Origin: Tieghemiomyces parasiticus
Lineage: Eukaryota; Kickxellomycota; Dimargaritomycetes; Dimargaritales; Dimargaritaceae
DNA length: 36,600 bases
Direction: 5' to 3'
Assembly (NCBI GenBank): GCA_027575765.1
Contig: JANBPT010000424.1
Location: 1-36,600 of the forward strand
A program made the translations under genes and the position numbers. The notes below the pieces were generated by a model. It saw only the letters and a program-made list of their open reading frames with translations, was not told where the DNA came from and did no database searches. This document shows, in pieces, positions 10,370 to 20,324 of the stretch; position 1 is the stretch's first letter; each line of letters starts with the position of its first letter.

Positions 10370-11533
10370 ATGACCCCAACGCACAAGGATATCGGCAAGG
10401 TCCACATCGCAGTGGGCGATCTCGTGCGCCATGCTAAGCTGACAGAGTTCGTGGACCACCACTGGTTCAACTACGGTCTCCGGGCGGCCGTCTACACCTA
10501 CGGCACGACGTCCCCGGCCCCCACGCTGCCTCCGATGTTGGCCAAACAAATCCCGTCCTTTCACTACTACCGCGTGCGGACTACTCTCGCCGAGCTGACC
10601 GACCCGGCTTTCCTACGGCCGCTTCTGAAGGACACCACCCTACAGTTTGCAGCCCTGTCAATTCGAACACGTATCGACCAGCACGACACCTTTGCCATCA
10701 CTCCGACCGGTGAGCTGATCCTCGACCTGACCAAGGACACCTATGAGGTTTCTGGGTTGACCGGGACTCACTCACCCTTCGGGGAGCGTAACCCCCGCTT
10801 CACGGTGCGGATCGATCTTCGTGCAGACGCCTATGCCCCCGGACACAAGTACTACGAGCGGGTACGGTGGTCGTTCGCCAACGCCCTGACTGCACCCTGC
10901 GATTTTTGGCTGACCTGCGTCGATACCGCCACCGGGAAATCCCACCCGCTCACCTGTCCCGACGGCTGGATGGCCCAGAACATCCTATCAGAGCCTCGAT
11001 GGGAGGATCCCATTCCGAACGCCCCGACCACCGTCGACAGGCAGGCGGCTCTCATCATCCCCGATGTGCGGGAATGGGCGTTGTCTGACCCCCGTACCGC
11101 CGACAAGCTCCTTTGGCACGGGACCGCCCAGGATTTCTACGAGTGGCTTGGCATGGAGGTCAATGCGTCCCCTCAAATTCGGGCGGGACAGTCGACTAAC
11201 TCCTACCTTTCTACCTACACCGTCCCGTCCCCGCACCGACCGGGGCGGGTGGCGGCCGTTCGGTGGACGGGTCTGATCCTACCGGCGCAGGTTCACGCCG
11301 TGCAGCGGGCCCTGACGACCAGTCTGGCCACCCTCCCTTCCAGGGCGGAGGAAGATCAGGGTGAGCCCTGGGCCACCCTTGCCGCGTGGGGGTTCCGGGA
11401 TACCCCCGTGTCCTACGGTACCAAATCCCACGGGTTTCTCGTGTCTGGGGAAAATGACTTCACCTTGGCCTACTGGCCCGACGGGCGGTGCGTGGCCTTT
11501 CAAGCTAACGGCCCCTTAGACAAAGCCAGCTAG
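10370..11533 (+). CDS. RPP40: Rpp40, RNase P/MRP protein subunit
   Basis: Rpp40 is a protein subunit of nuclear RNase P and RNase MRP, which mature tRNA 5-prime ends and pre-rRNA. The gene is one exon encoding 387 aa, near the human length of about 363. It follows the family along its length: an N-terminal strand HIAVGDLVRHAKL, the GELILDLTKDTYEVSGLTG motif (about residues 117-135), the YYERVRWSF segment, the DFYEWLGMEV motif and the C-terminal signature WATLAAWGFRDTPVSYGTKS (about 334-353) followed by HGF. The ATG at 10370 follows a CT-rich leader and sits at the expected distance from the first conserved strand. The gene converges with the PPR-protein gene, and about 200 nt with a C10 run separate the two stops. 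Confidence 0.88.
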   Translation: MTPTHKDIGKVHIAVGDLVRHAKLTEFVDHHWFNYGLRAAVYTYGTTSPAPTLPPMLAKQIPSFHYYRVRTTLAELTDPAFLRPLLKDTTLQFAALSIRTRIDQHDTFAITPTGELILDLTKDTYEVSGLTGTHSPFGERNPRFTVRIDLRADAYAPGHKYYERVRWSFANALTAPCDFWLTCVDTATGKSHPLTCPDGWMAQNILSEPRWEDPIPNAPTTVDRQAALIIPDVREWALSDPRTADKLLWHGTAQDFYEWLGMEVNASPQIRAGQSTNSYLSTYTVPSPHRPGRVAAVRWTGLILPAQVHAVQRALTTSLATLPSRAEEDQGEPWATLAAWGFRDTPVSYGTKSHGFLVSGENDFTLAYWPDGRCVAFQANGPLDKAS

Positions 11534-11678
11534 TTCTTTTTTACAACCCCCCCCCCGTTCCCCAGTAAAGCCGATGTTAACGCGCAACTATCGATATCGA
11601 GTGGGACGAGTAGGCCTGACGCAGTAAGCTCTTCGGCGTAAACAGTTTATCAGTCTGATTTCGAACAATGAGTACTGG

Positions 11679-11684
11679 TTTATT
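11679..11684 (-). terminator. Probable PPR-gene poly(A) signal
   Basis: AATAAA on the minus strand, about 50 nt past the stop of the PPR-type gene, in the gap between two convergent genes. Confidence 0.5.
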
Positions 11685-11734
11685 ATTACTCTCTCGGTCA
11701 CCACTCCTTGTGTAGGTGATCCTTAAGGTCCCAT

Positions 11735-13957
11735 CTACCCGACCGAGTCGGCAAGTGTCCGTTGCAAAGCCGGCAGTCGATCCGCCGGAACTTTGTCTTT
11801 TGCCTGGTCAACAACGTAGTCTACCAGATTTTTAGAGGGCCGCACCAGGTGACGGCGCATGAAGGGTAGAAAATTTACCGCGTCGAGGATCTGCCCCTGA
11901 CGGCAGAGGGCGCGGATCAGCACCTCGTAGGTATGGTGGTCGGGCCGGGTATCTGGATCCACCAGCATGAGTTCCAAAACCTCGAGGGCCTTGTCAAGGT
12001 GTCCCGTCTTGGTGAGCAGTTCGATCCACAGGTTGCTGAGTTCGACTGAGTAACGAAGGCGGGCCTCAGCCATGTCCGCGGGTAGCTTGGCGCTTATTAG
12101 CATGACGGCCGGATGGTTCGGGTAGCCGAGACAGACACGGTAGAGGTTACAGAACGTAGTTAGGTTCGGCCGGACATATTGGTGGCACATCTCGCGATAG
12201 AGGGCAAATGCCGGCTGCGGGGCATCATGGAGGCGTGGAAGCGTCAGGATCAGCCGGTTATAATCATCCGTGGTGGGTCGGGGCTGCTGGGCGTGGAAGT
12301 GATCGTAGAGGGCCGTCGCCACAGGGAACTGATTCAGTTCCGCGAGGGCGACCACTGCCGCCACAGTGGTGGTCGACGCCGCGTCGGGACGGTAGTCGCC
12401 TGGACCACCAGGGAGGGACCGGTAGAGCGCCACCGCCCGGTCAGGGTGGCCGTGGCGTTGCAGAGCCACGACGAGGGCCTCCGTCACTGCCGGGGGCCGG
12501 GTTGCCGAATCGGGGTATCGTAGATTCACGCAGCGCTCAGCCTCGACGGCCCACCCACCCTCACCGAGTAAAGCCACCGTTTCCAACCAGTTGGTATAGG
12601 TTAGGGTAAGGTCTTCGGCTGGTGTGGTCGCGCCCACCGCCGCCGTGAACTCGGCTGCGGCCACCGTTGCGATACGATCCAGCCACTTCTTGGTCTCTTC
12701 ATATCGGCCCAAGGCGGTGAGCCCGCGGGCGACGCAGGCGTACGTCAAGGCTGGGAAGGTCGCTTCCCCATGGCGTAGCTCCCACTCCGTCAACTTTTCC
12801 ACGGCCACGTCGACCATTCCGTCGTAATTGGCTAGGTAAATTTGGCTGCGGCTGGCGGTCCGCTGGCTCAGCGCCGGTATGTGGGTCATATAGGCGGCCT
12901 GCACGACAAAGGGCCGGGTGTTGGACAGCGCCAGCGTCTCGATGAGGGCTGCGACCGTTTGGCTATTCTCCAGTGTCGAGCCCTGAGCCTGACACCGCAA
13001 ATTCCAGGCTCGGAGGGCGGCAAAACAATCGGTGTCGCCGCGGTAGGCCCGAAACAAGCGCTGCCAGGTCGGTTCGGGTATCCGTAGGCCGCGCGCGAGG
13101 GCGATTCGGAGGGGCAGCCAGGCCTGCTTGGTCCGATTGATATCGAGGTATGCCTCCGCCAGCGCGACGTAGTCCTCAGCCTGCAAGGTCCAGTTGAACG
13201 GTCGTTGGTCGTCCCGGACAGCCACGGCTGCCTTGATTTCGTCGGCCATTGTAGCCATCAGAGCATGTTCTTCCTGATCGTCGTCATGGGCCGGGCCGGA
13301 ATCGGTCCGTTCAATCAGTGTGTCAGCCTTCCGAGTCGAAATATCCTCTAGCTCGGAGTCGGCCGCTATGAGGGCCGCCACCTCGCGGCGGGTCCCCCGA
13401 CAGGTGTCCAACCAACGCTCGGCGAGCAGCATCACCCGCTGTGCCTTGGCCTCCGACACTTTCTGGTTACTGTCCTCGTACCGGCGTATCGCCCGGGTTT
13501 TTGTGGGGCCGGTCAGCTCCGGGTCGGCCGCCCGTACGTAACGGAACAAAGTGCGCCACGTCGCCGGGCTTAACGCACGGGTCTGCCACCGGTAAATGAG
13601 GCACTGGTACAGCGGCCACAAAATCTCGACTCGGCTCGTGGTCCGCACGAGGCGCTCAAACCGGGCCACGGTGCGGACACACTCTTCGTAATTGGCCGGC
13701 TGCCCAATGTTGAGCTTCAGCACGTGGAGGGCTGGGTCGGCCGCAGTCGAAGCCACCGCCCACGAAAACGGTTCCCGGATTCCGCGCGGTACTCGGGCAC
13801 TGGCGTCTGGAGGGTGGTCAGGAAGGAGCCCCACGGAAGCTTGGTAGTCCTGAAACTTCTTGGTGAGGGCCGCGGCCGTTACCGGGTTGTCCCGCTTCTT
13901 GGGCGGTTTGGTTAACCGCCGAGTCTGCGCCCCCCGACACACCAGGGACCGGAACAT
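11735..13957 (-). CDS. Mitochondrial PPR-like protein
   Basis: The gene is one exon encoding 740 aa. The N-terminus (MFRSLVCRGAQTRRLTKPPK) is rich in Arg/Lys/Ser/Thr with no acidic residue before position 23, typical of a mitochondrial presequence. The rest is helical-hairpin repeat protein. The clearest pentatricopeptide units are at about residues 491-525, 526-561, 564-598, 641-675 and 676-707, with typical endings such as ALYREMCHQYVRPNLTTF and ALEVLELMLVDPDTRPDHHT. Earlier units (260-310, 400-430) are weaker. Such proteins bind organellar RNA and act in its processing, stability or translation. I cannot assign a specific target or orthologue. An acidic linker (about 225-230) splits the two halves. 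Confidence 0.8.
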   Translation of the reverse strand: MFRSLVCRGAQTRRLTKPPKKRDNPVTAAALTKKFQDYQASVGLLPDHPPDASARVPRGIREPFSWAVASTAADPALHVLKLNIGQPANYEECVRTVARFERLVRTTSRVEILWPLYQCLIYRWQTRALSPATWRTLFRYVRAADPELTGPTKTRAIRRYEDSNQKVSEAKAQRVMLLAERWLDTCRGTRREVAALIAADSELEDISTRKADTLIERTDSGPAHDDDQEEHALMATMADEIKAAVAVRDDQRPFNWTLQAEDYVALAEAYLDINRTKQAWLPLRIALARGLRIPEPTWQRLFRAYRGDTDCFAALRAWNLRCQAQGSTLENSQTVAALIETLALSNTRPFVVQAAYMTHIPALSQRTASRSQIYLANYDGMVDVAVEKLTEWELRHGEATFPALTYACVARGLTALGRYEETKKWLDRIATVAAAEFTAAVGATTPAEDLTLTYTNWLETVALLGEGGWAVEAERCVNLRYPDSATRPPAVTEALVVALQRHGHPDRAVALYRSLPGGPGDYRPDAASTTTVAAVVALAELNQFPVATALYDHFHAQQPRPTTDDYNRLILTLPRLHDAPQPAFALYREMCHQYVRPNLTTFCNLYRVCLGYPNHPAVMLISAKLPADMAEARLRYSVELSNLWIELLTKTGHLDKALEVLELMLVDPDTRPDHHTYEVLIRALCRQGQILDAVNFLPFMRRHLVRPSKNLVDYVVDQAKDKVPADRLPALQRTLADSVG

Positions 13958-14419
13958 GGCGAAATAGAATGGTGTACCGTGAGGCTGAGGGGAGGGCGTG
14001 AAAGTGACTGAAGAGGGATCGGTCGTCCCCTGCTGGGTCTAGGGGTTCCAATACGTGAGGAATGCGGTGATGCAAAGGTCGGTTGCAATCCGAGCCCAAG
14101 GTTGAAACAATGGAGGAAGGGATGGTGGTGAAGTTCATAGCTAACAAGCCTGCTCGCTCATTGGAGCCATGGACGTCGACCGATTACCATGATAAGTGCC
14201 ATGACCTGGACCCACATGGTCCATGGTGGTCAATTCTGTGTGGTCCATTGCCTTCCCAAATGAGGCAATTCTGCTTGCGACGATATTGCGCGCCTCACAA
14301 CATATCGAGTCCGCATACTTAATCCTTGCAAGATACAGACGGAGGCCTGAGACGTAGAAGAAAGCCGCGACGGAAGACGGAATAGCAAGAATATTTACAT
14401 TAGTATACAATGGGTTCAG
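13958..14419. other. Gap between TFB2 and the PPR gene
   Basis: Just upstream of the PPR-protein ATG the sense strand is pyrimidine-rich (13960-14110), as is usual in this window. The remainder shows clustered TGGTC/CCATGG words near 14210-14260 but no gene. Confidence 0.5.
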
Positions 14420-14425
14420 TTTATT
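14420..14425 (-). terminator. Probable TFB2 poly(A) signal
   Basis: AATAAA on the minus strand, about 93 nt past the TFB2 stop codon. Confidence 0.5.
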
Positions 14426-14517
14426 GGCGCCAGCGGTTAGCAGCGTGCAGGTGACTCGGTCAACGCAGACGATACGAGCGGCCGCTTTGGAAATGTGGCT
14501 GAGTAGTTGCTGCGGTC

Positions 14518-16520
14518 CTAACGTCCAGGTACCGGGCGGTTTTCGCTGTTATTCCGGGTGACTTTGCGGTGGACGAACTCTCTCACGGCCCGGTGGCCCT
14601 CTGGGGTCACGGCAAACATACGCCGTTCGTCGTTGTGCCACAGTACCACACCGAGTTCCTGGGCGTACTTGAGCACCACATTGTAATCATTCTGGCGCAG
14701 GAAATCGCTGTACAAGTAGCCTGCCGTGGTGAGACGAGATAGGGCGAGGGGGGGGAGACAGAGTGCAACAAAGGCAAGATATACATGGTAAGGATCACTG
14801 GGTTGGCCTAGGATTCCGTAAATGAGGAGGGGCGCCGTGGATCAGGCTGCAAGCGGGACGTTGCTAAGGCCGGTCTCTAGCATACAGGCCACACGGTTGT
14901 TGGTACATCGCAAGGGCCGGCGGGCCGGCAACCTACCTTCCGAGGGCCGAATCCGGTTCTTTTCCATCTCCCAGAGGCGTAGCTGGTCCGTCACGGTGAT
15001 GGGTAGGACCGGTGACTGGGATCAAGGTTGAGAAAAATACAATAGTCCGAGTTGGCAGAAAAATGCGATGCGTTAGATAACGTGCCCGTGGCTCTAACCT
15101 CAAGACCGTACCAATTGGCCCCAACGGTCAAATCCCCTGCGCGCTAAACCGATAATACTACTTACTCGGTCCCGCATGTATGGGTGGGCGTGAGTAGTTA
15201 GGTAAACAATAATCTGTTCGGCCGTAATACCGTGTGACAAAGCACCCCGGATACTGTCACGGCTAACAACCCCGGTAACCATGTTGGGGAACCGGGCCTT
15301 GAGGCTGACGAACAGATTGAGGATGGCGATCTGTAGCGGGGAATCAGTGTACGCGTAGAGCCGGTAATTGGTCTCCAGGACGATGAAGCCGCCTTCGGTC
15401 GTGGCCACCGTGGACGTCTGGGCCGGATCGACACTCACACCGGCCTGGCCCATGTTGCGGGATATGTTGCTTAGCCCCGTCGTGAGCGTGGTGGCCAGTC
15501 TGGTCGGGTAGAAGCGCCGGGACCGTTTCTGCCATCATGTAGAGGAAAGGAGTAGAAAAAAAATGCACGGATATTGGTGATCAGCCGTGGATTATACATC
15601 CGTGCGAAGATTAAGGATGGGGGATAAACCACGCGTCTTCGGTGCCTCCCTACAGAACAGAAACGGCGACCAGTGTTCCCCGGTCTAAAAGCCTACCGCG
15701 GCCTTACCTTGCGTTGGTATACGATGCCGTAATCGCGGAGATCCTCAAGCATCTGCAGCTGGGTAGGCGTGAGTGTGTCTGTCGAGTAGTCCGCGCCTAG
15801 TTCGAGACTACCCAGCTGAAACAGGAAATGGAGAACCTCGACCAGATCCATCTGCAGATTTCCGGCAAGGTCGAGGTACTGGAGCAGAAACATCCACACC
15901 TGGGTGCTCACATCCTGGAGCAGGAACTGGAACCCCTGGTTGGTGATAATGAGGCGACCAGCTGACCCTTCGCCGCCGCCGGTCTGTGCCGTGCCCTGCT
16001 GCATCAGACCTGACCGCTGGAGCAGGCCCAGCACGCCCATGCTGGGGGGTGACGTGGCGCTGGTGCCAACCATGAAATGCAGGATAGACTCCCACTTATC
16101 GGTGGCGTAAGCATCCAGAAAGGCCGTGTCGACATGGTGCTTGTCGCGGGTCTGGCAGGGCACACCGAAGCTCTGGTGGTTCCCACCGCCGGTTAGGGCA
16201 TTGCGCAACTGGACCTGGAAGACGGGGTTCATCACCAGCGCGCGCTGCTCCTCAGTTACGATGTGCAGCTTCCGGAGCTCCTGCAAGGTTGCCTTGTACT
16301 GGTCACGGTGGCCCGGTCGAAACCACCGCTGCATATCGTCCAGCGGAACGGGACGGTCGACATAAAGGAGGGCCATTATGACCTGTTTAGGGAGCGTCGA
16401 CAGCAGACGCAGGATGACCAGGCAGGTTGCTGGGTTCGAGAATAGTCGCTGAAAGGTCTGCGTGGGTAGCGAATCCAGGTACGCGTAGATGTTGTCCTTA
16501 AAGGACGCTGGGGTCGCCAT
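14518..16520 (-). CDS. TFB2: TFIIH core subunit Tfb2/p52
   Basis: Tfb2/p52 (GTF2H4) anchors the XPB/Ssl2 translocase in TFIIH, which serves RNA polymerase II initiation and nucleotide excision repair. I rebuilt four exons: 15708-16520 (271 codons), 15166-15528 (121), 14937-15015 (26 plus 1 nt) and 14518-14720 (2 nt plus 66 plus TAG), giving 485 aa. Human p52 has about 460 and yeast Tfb2 about 510. All junction phases agree. Exon 1 holds the N-terminal winged-helix region ([16 protein letters not shown] and the WFRPGH segment). The exon 1/2 junction lies in the [12 protein letters not shown] motif, and exon 2 continues with [20 protein letters not shown] and [13 protein letters not shown]. Exon 3 is the [15 protein letters not shown] motif that links to the Tfb5-binding domain, and exon 4 is that domain ([20 protein letters not shown], then VTPEGH). 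Intron 1 has a T-rich tract before its GGCAG acceptor. Confidence 0.93.
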
Positions 16521-18293
16521 GGCGCACGGTGAGGGTCAGAAAAGGGAGCGCGAATGGGCTGTGAGAGATGCGGTCGGGAAGGCTAACGAGATAGGCTGTG
16601 GAAGGACCTGCCGTTATGATGGGAGGGGTGAGCGTGCCGACGGGTAACCCGTCGCAGGGTGACAGAGGAAAGCAACAACGATTGTAGGCCGAATGTGGAA
16701 CGGAGCCCTCATTGCTGACTATTTTAGACGCCATGTCGCCGAGCTTCAGTCGTCCAGAAATCACGGTCGGAAGCACCATGGCCTTGACACTGCTACAGCC
16801 TTGGCCAAGCCACTACGATTTGTAATTTGTGTCACGTGATGTTATTTCTATCGCCACCAACGGCTGCGGCAGCCCTTAAAGCTCCGAAAGTCGATAAGCA
16901 TACACGTGCGCAGCGGGGGGGGAGTGGGAGGCCACTATCACCTCGATTTCTTTACTAGGGTTGAGAGCCAACGGATCCCATTCGCTGGGGTCTACCAGTG
17001 GTAAGCTAGTAGTTGAGACATAAACACGGCGGCTACTGTCCGGGCCCTACAGCCTCATGAAAGATCTCGGGGTTCGCTGCTTACTGCCCTTGGGCGGCGT
17101 GAGTCAAGTAAGGGCCAAGTAGGGGGGGGGTCCATCTGGCTAGTAGCCAGCTATCCATGCGGTGATCGATTAAGTGGGTGTTTGAATATACGGTGACTCT
17201 ATGATATCCTCACACCGGTAGGTGAGGCACCCTTCGGGTGGTACCGACAGCCCTCCTGTAGCCCATCGCAAACGGTAATTGGACCATCGTCCCCCACCCC
17301 CCGCCTCCTCCCCACACCAACCATAGTCTGCAGGCCTCTTTGGCGCACGTCGACGTCCTCTAAACAGCGTCTCTATTGTGGCGCCGCCACCTCCATCCTC
17401 CCGACTGATACCTCATTCCTTCGAGCTCATCAAGCGACTAACCATGTCACCCCCGCCATCGATATTATTGATTAATAAGGCTAGGTTGGCTCAATGTGCG
17501 CTCAATGCACCGCGCCTCATCGTTTAGGCTATATTCCCACTAGCCGACAATGAAGCAGGGAACGGGGGCGTCATGCCTCTCGGCTATACGCAGACACGAA
17601 GGCCTAGCGCATGACGCACCGGTAAACGGTAGTGCGGCCGTGCTAGCCACTAGCTGACGGCGCTGAAGAATTGAACCTAGGCAGGTCGTGTCAAGTGCTG
17701 GGCGGCGTGATCTAAGGAAACCCAGTGGCGCATCTGATCGGTGACACACCACACCCACCTACCAGTAGACCAGGTCGGCGATTGTGGCTAAGTCTGTCCG
17801 ATGCGGCCTCGAAAATATCCACTCTACCGCGGACGACGACGCCTGCCTGCTGCCTTGATGGGGGACTCTCGTTAGATTAGGTGCGTCGAGGTGAACTTGG
17901 CCAACAAGCATGATTGGCTCGCCAGCCAAACGGGGGAGGGTTGTATTTTGATGTGGTATTTGGAAGCCAGGCTGTGGGGAGGTCAGATCGACCATTTCAA
18001 GCTGGCGAGACGCTGTACAACCCTTCAGTGCAACGCTGGGCGCAAGGCGGAGGTGGATTCCATGGCCCTCGGTCCCTGCTTATTTTTCTCCTCTTCAACA
18101 AGCGAAGCGGCGGCCCTCCGTCGTTCCACCTGGTATTTCCACACACCCACTAGACCCCCTCCTTTCTGCCGCCCCCTTCTAACCCCAATTAGTTTGATCC
18201 TGGTAGAGGGCTTAAGCCTGGTATTTCTCTGTTTTTTGCGTGCCACTATAACCCAGCGGCAAGCACGCCACCAGATCAATTACGTCGGGGATC
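16521..18293. other. Intergenic, TFB2 to secreted-protein gene
   Basis: No supported gene. The start is the TFB2 leader (purine-rich on plus). A CT-rich stretch at about 17280-17440 is followed by an ATG at 17444 with only 27 codons (MSPPPSILLINKARL then more); this could be an unrecognised first exon but I see no continuation. G-runs occur near 16913 and at 17122-17130. Confidence 0.45.
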
Positions 18294-18317
18294 TATATAT
18301 ATGTATACATATATATA
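18294..18317. repeat. 24-bp perfect AT-rich palindrome
   Basis: An alternating TA sequence centred on GTATAC reads identically on both strands for 24 bp. It lies about 300 nt upstream of the secreted-protein ATG. It could extrude a cruciform, act as a symmetric protein site, or be a simple AT microsatellite. It is the only long perfect palindrome I saw. Confidence 0.85.
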
Positions 18318-18617
18318 TTGCTAGCGCGGTCCACCCGACCTAGTCCTGGCACCGTTTTTCTCCTTCGCTTTAAGTCACATAGTTGTCGCGCGTTCTGTTT
18401 TTTATTCAATCGTTACCAGCGTAAAGTTTAATCCTTCTCTCCCCTCTCGGCCGTTCGCGCGATAACCAGTGCCTCCTTTGTTAGACACTATCACCACCGC
18501 CGTGCCCACAGGGAGTTTGCTCTACCCCGCCCTCTGCGACCTCGCCATCCTTCGCCTACTACTACGGCTTTGTTGATAGGCCGCTCTTCCGTCACTTCCG
18601 TTCGCAACGCCGCCGTA

Positions 18618-19760
18618 ATGTTACTCGGACGCTGCATGTACCGCCTAGTCCCCGCACTATGGCTATTAACCACCCGGTTATCGGCCTGCGCCTACGGCTA
18701 CGAGGCCGACAAGAGCAGCGCAGACAATCAACCGACTTCCGTTTATCAGCTTGAGTCAGGGGACACCAATGTTTCGCACCTGGGCAGCTCTGCCTCGATG
18801 AATAGTAATCTCGATACGGCAAGCCGCAAACCCACCGACAAAGTGGACCCCCTTCTGGAGTTTTCACGGCTCGCCAACCAGTTTATCGAAGGTGCTTCGC
18901 TCCTCGACCGTCATAAAGCCAACAGAAACGTATGTACTGCTCTCAGGAAGATCGCCGAGAACACCTCGTTGGACCGCGTGACTGCCTTCGACATGATGTT
19001 CGAGACTTTGAACACCGACTTTAAAACAACCCAACCGCTCCAAGATCTATTCAGCGCGACGTACAACAACCTGCACGCTGCCTTCGCCTCCGTTCCAAAT
19101 TTTTGGGCCACAATCGACGCCCAGGAAACCGGCAAATGGCCCGCGGACGATGTGGCAGCTCTGAGCGAGAAACTTGTGGCCGGCCATATGTCCAGCTTTA
19201 CTACCAAGCACATCCTGGTGCTGGCCGATTTGCCGAAAGCAGCTGCCAGATTCAATGATACTATATATGTCTACCAGTGGCACTTCGACCACGGCGAGGA
19301 CTGGATTAAAAAGGCCGGAATCGCTTTCGACCCGCGGTCCTTGAAGATCCCCGACTTTGAAACGTTCACATGCACCGTATTTCATCAAGGTATGGCACCG
19401 GGAATAGGCTCAGATGCCCAAGAGGAGAGGCTTTATGCCACGTGGGGAAAATACGACATAACCCGGGGAGAAGCCAACGACCGTAACGACGCCAACACGG
19501 AATTATTTCGGAGTTACATTTCGGACCACAAGTCACTCTACAAGAGCCAGGCCCGTCGGCAGTACGTCATGGAACTGTATGAGGAAATACAGCCCAGGAT
19601 TATCCGGCTCATCAAACTCGCTTGGTTCGTTGATGGATACTGGGAGGCCCTTCTCTCGGCCGTGAGCAACAATGGCGACCAAGCCGCCATGGCCCGGCTG
19701 CACTCGATGATCAATTCTGCACGCCCAGAGTCGTCGTCAGCGTCACTACCGCCACAGTGA
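18618..19760 (+). CDS. Secreted protein of unknown function
   Basis: The gene is one exon encoding 380 aa. The frame is open further up, but the first ATG is at 18618 after a strongly CT-rich leader. The N-terminus (MLLGRCMYRLVPALWLLTTR, then LSACAYG) is a signal peptide with likely cleavage near residues 23-26. Residues 27-75 are polar and disordered. About residues 78-350 are mostly helical, with regular hydrophobic spacing. The mature part has two cysteines (106 and 252), possibly one disulfide, and three N-glycosylation sequons (N51, N115, N213). There is no second membrane segment and no catalytic motif I recognise. No family is recognised. A secreted role, for example in contact with a host or prey, is inference only. 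The stop is TGA at 19758-19760; the gene converges with the propeller gene. Confidence 0.72.
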   Translation: MLLGRCMYRLVPALWLLTTRLSACAYGYEADKSSADNQPTSVYQLESGDTNVSHLGSSASMNSNLDTASRKPTDKVDPLLEFSRLANQFIEGASLLDRHKANRNVCTALRKIAENTSLDRVTAFDMMFETLNTDFKTTQPLQDLFSATYNNLHAAFASVPNFWATIDAQETGKWPADDVAALSEKLVAGHMSSFTTKHILVLADLPKAAARFNDTIYVYQWHFDHGEDWIKKAGIAFDPRSLKIPDFETFTCTVFHQGMAPGIGSDAQEERLYATWGKYDITRGEANDRNDANTELFRSYISDHKSLYKSQARRQYVMELYEEIQPRIIRLIKLAWFVDGYWEALLSAVSNNGDQAAMARLHSMINSARPESSSASLPPQ

Positions 19761-20186
19761 CCGGCTTGGCTACACGCTGACAGCTGCCATGACCCTTGCT
19801 TTTAACGCTGAGTCATGTACTAAATAGTCGAGTAGCTTTCTGTCCGCACTTTATTAGCCCAGTCTCCGACTGCACTGAGACTTGCCAATTCTACCTGTTA
19901 CGCATCTAATCCGGTTGGCCGGATCAGGCTAGTTCCCCGCCCTCCGCCACTTTATCTCTATACCTTTCCTCTTCGTTGCGTATCTCATAATTAATTACGA
20001 TTACACTCGCCGTTATGAATATTAACTACACATCAAATGTAAATCCGATAGGGAGGGGTGGGCTAGACCACACCAAATAGATATTCAGATGGGACAGCTC
20101 GGTCGGTTGCATTCCTTGAATGTTACCTTGGCGGACCATCACATTACCTAATTGTATCGCAGTTGACGCCATTATCGTAAAGTGAC
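19761..20186. other. Gap between convergent genes
   Basis: This holds the 3-prime flanks of the secreted-protein gene and the propeller gene. The centre is AT-rich (19980-20045). I see no gene. A short minus-strand frame near 20154-20240 is discussed under rejected items. Confidence 0.5.
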
Positions 20187-20192
20187 TTTATT
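20187..20192 (-). terminator. Probable propeller-gene poly(A) signal
   Basis: AATAAA on the minus strand, about 133 nt past the stop of the propeller gene. Confidence 0.45.
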
Positions 20193-20324
20193 ATCTCTGA
20201 TGCCGGAATTCCTAAATCATGGAGCAGGGTGATTTGGGCCAGCGGGTCAAACCAGGAAACCCACTCAGTCGAACATCGCGGGGAAGCATCAAAGCAGGGT
20301 ATAAAAAGGCTGTGGTCTAAAGAA

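Noticed and set aside
20154..20240. Short minus-strand frame with LLHDLGIPASEIIKSLYDNG, resembling a helix-turn-helix or transposase fragment
   Set aside because: It covers only about 30 plausible codons, has no supporting exon or ATG, and contains the likely poly(A) signal of the propeller gene.
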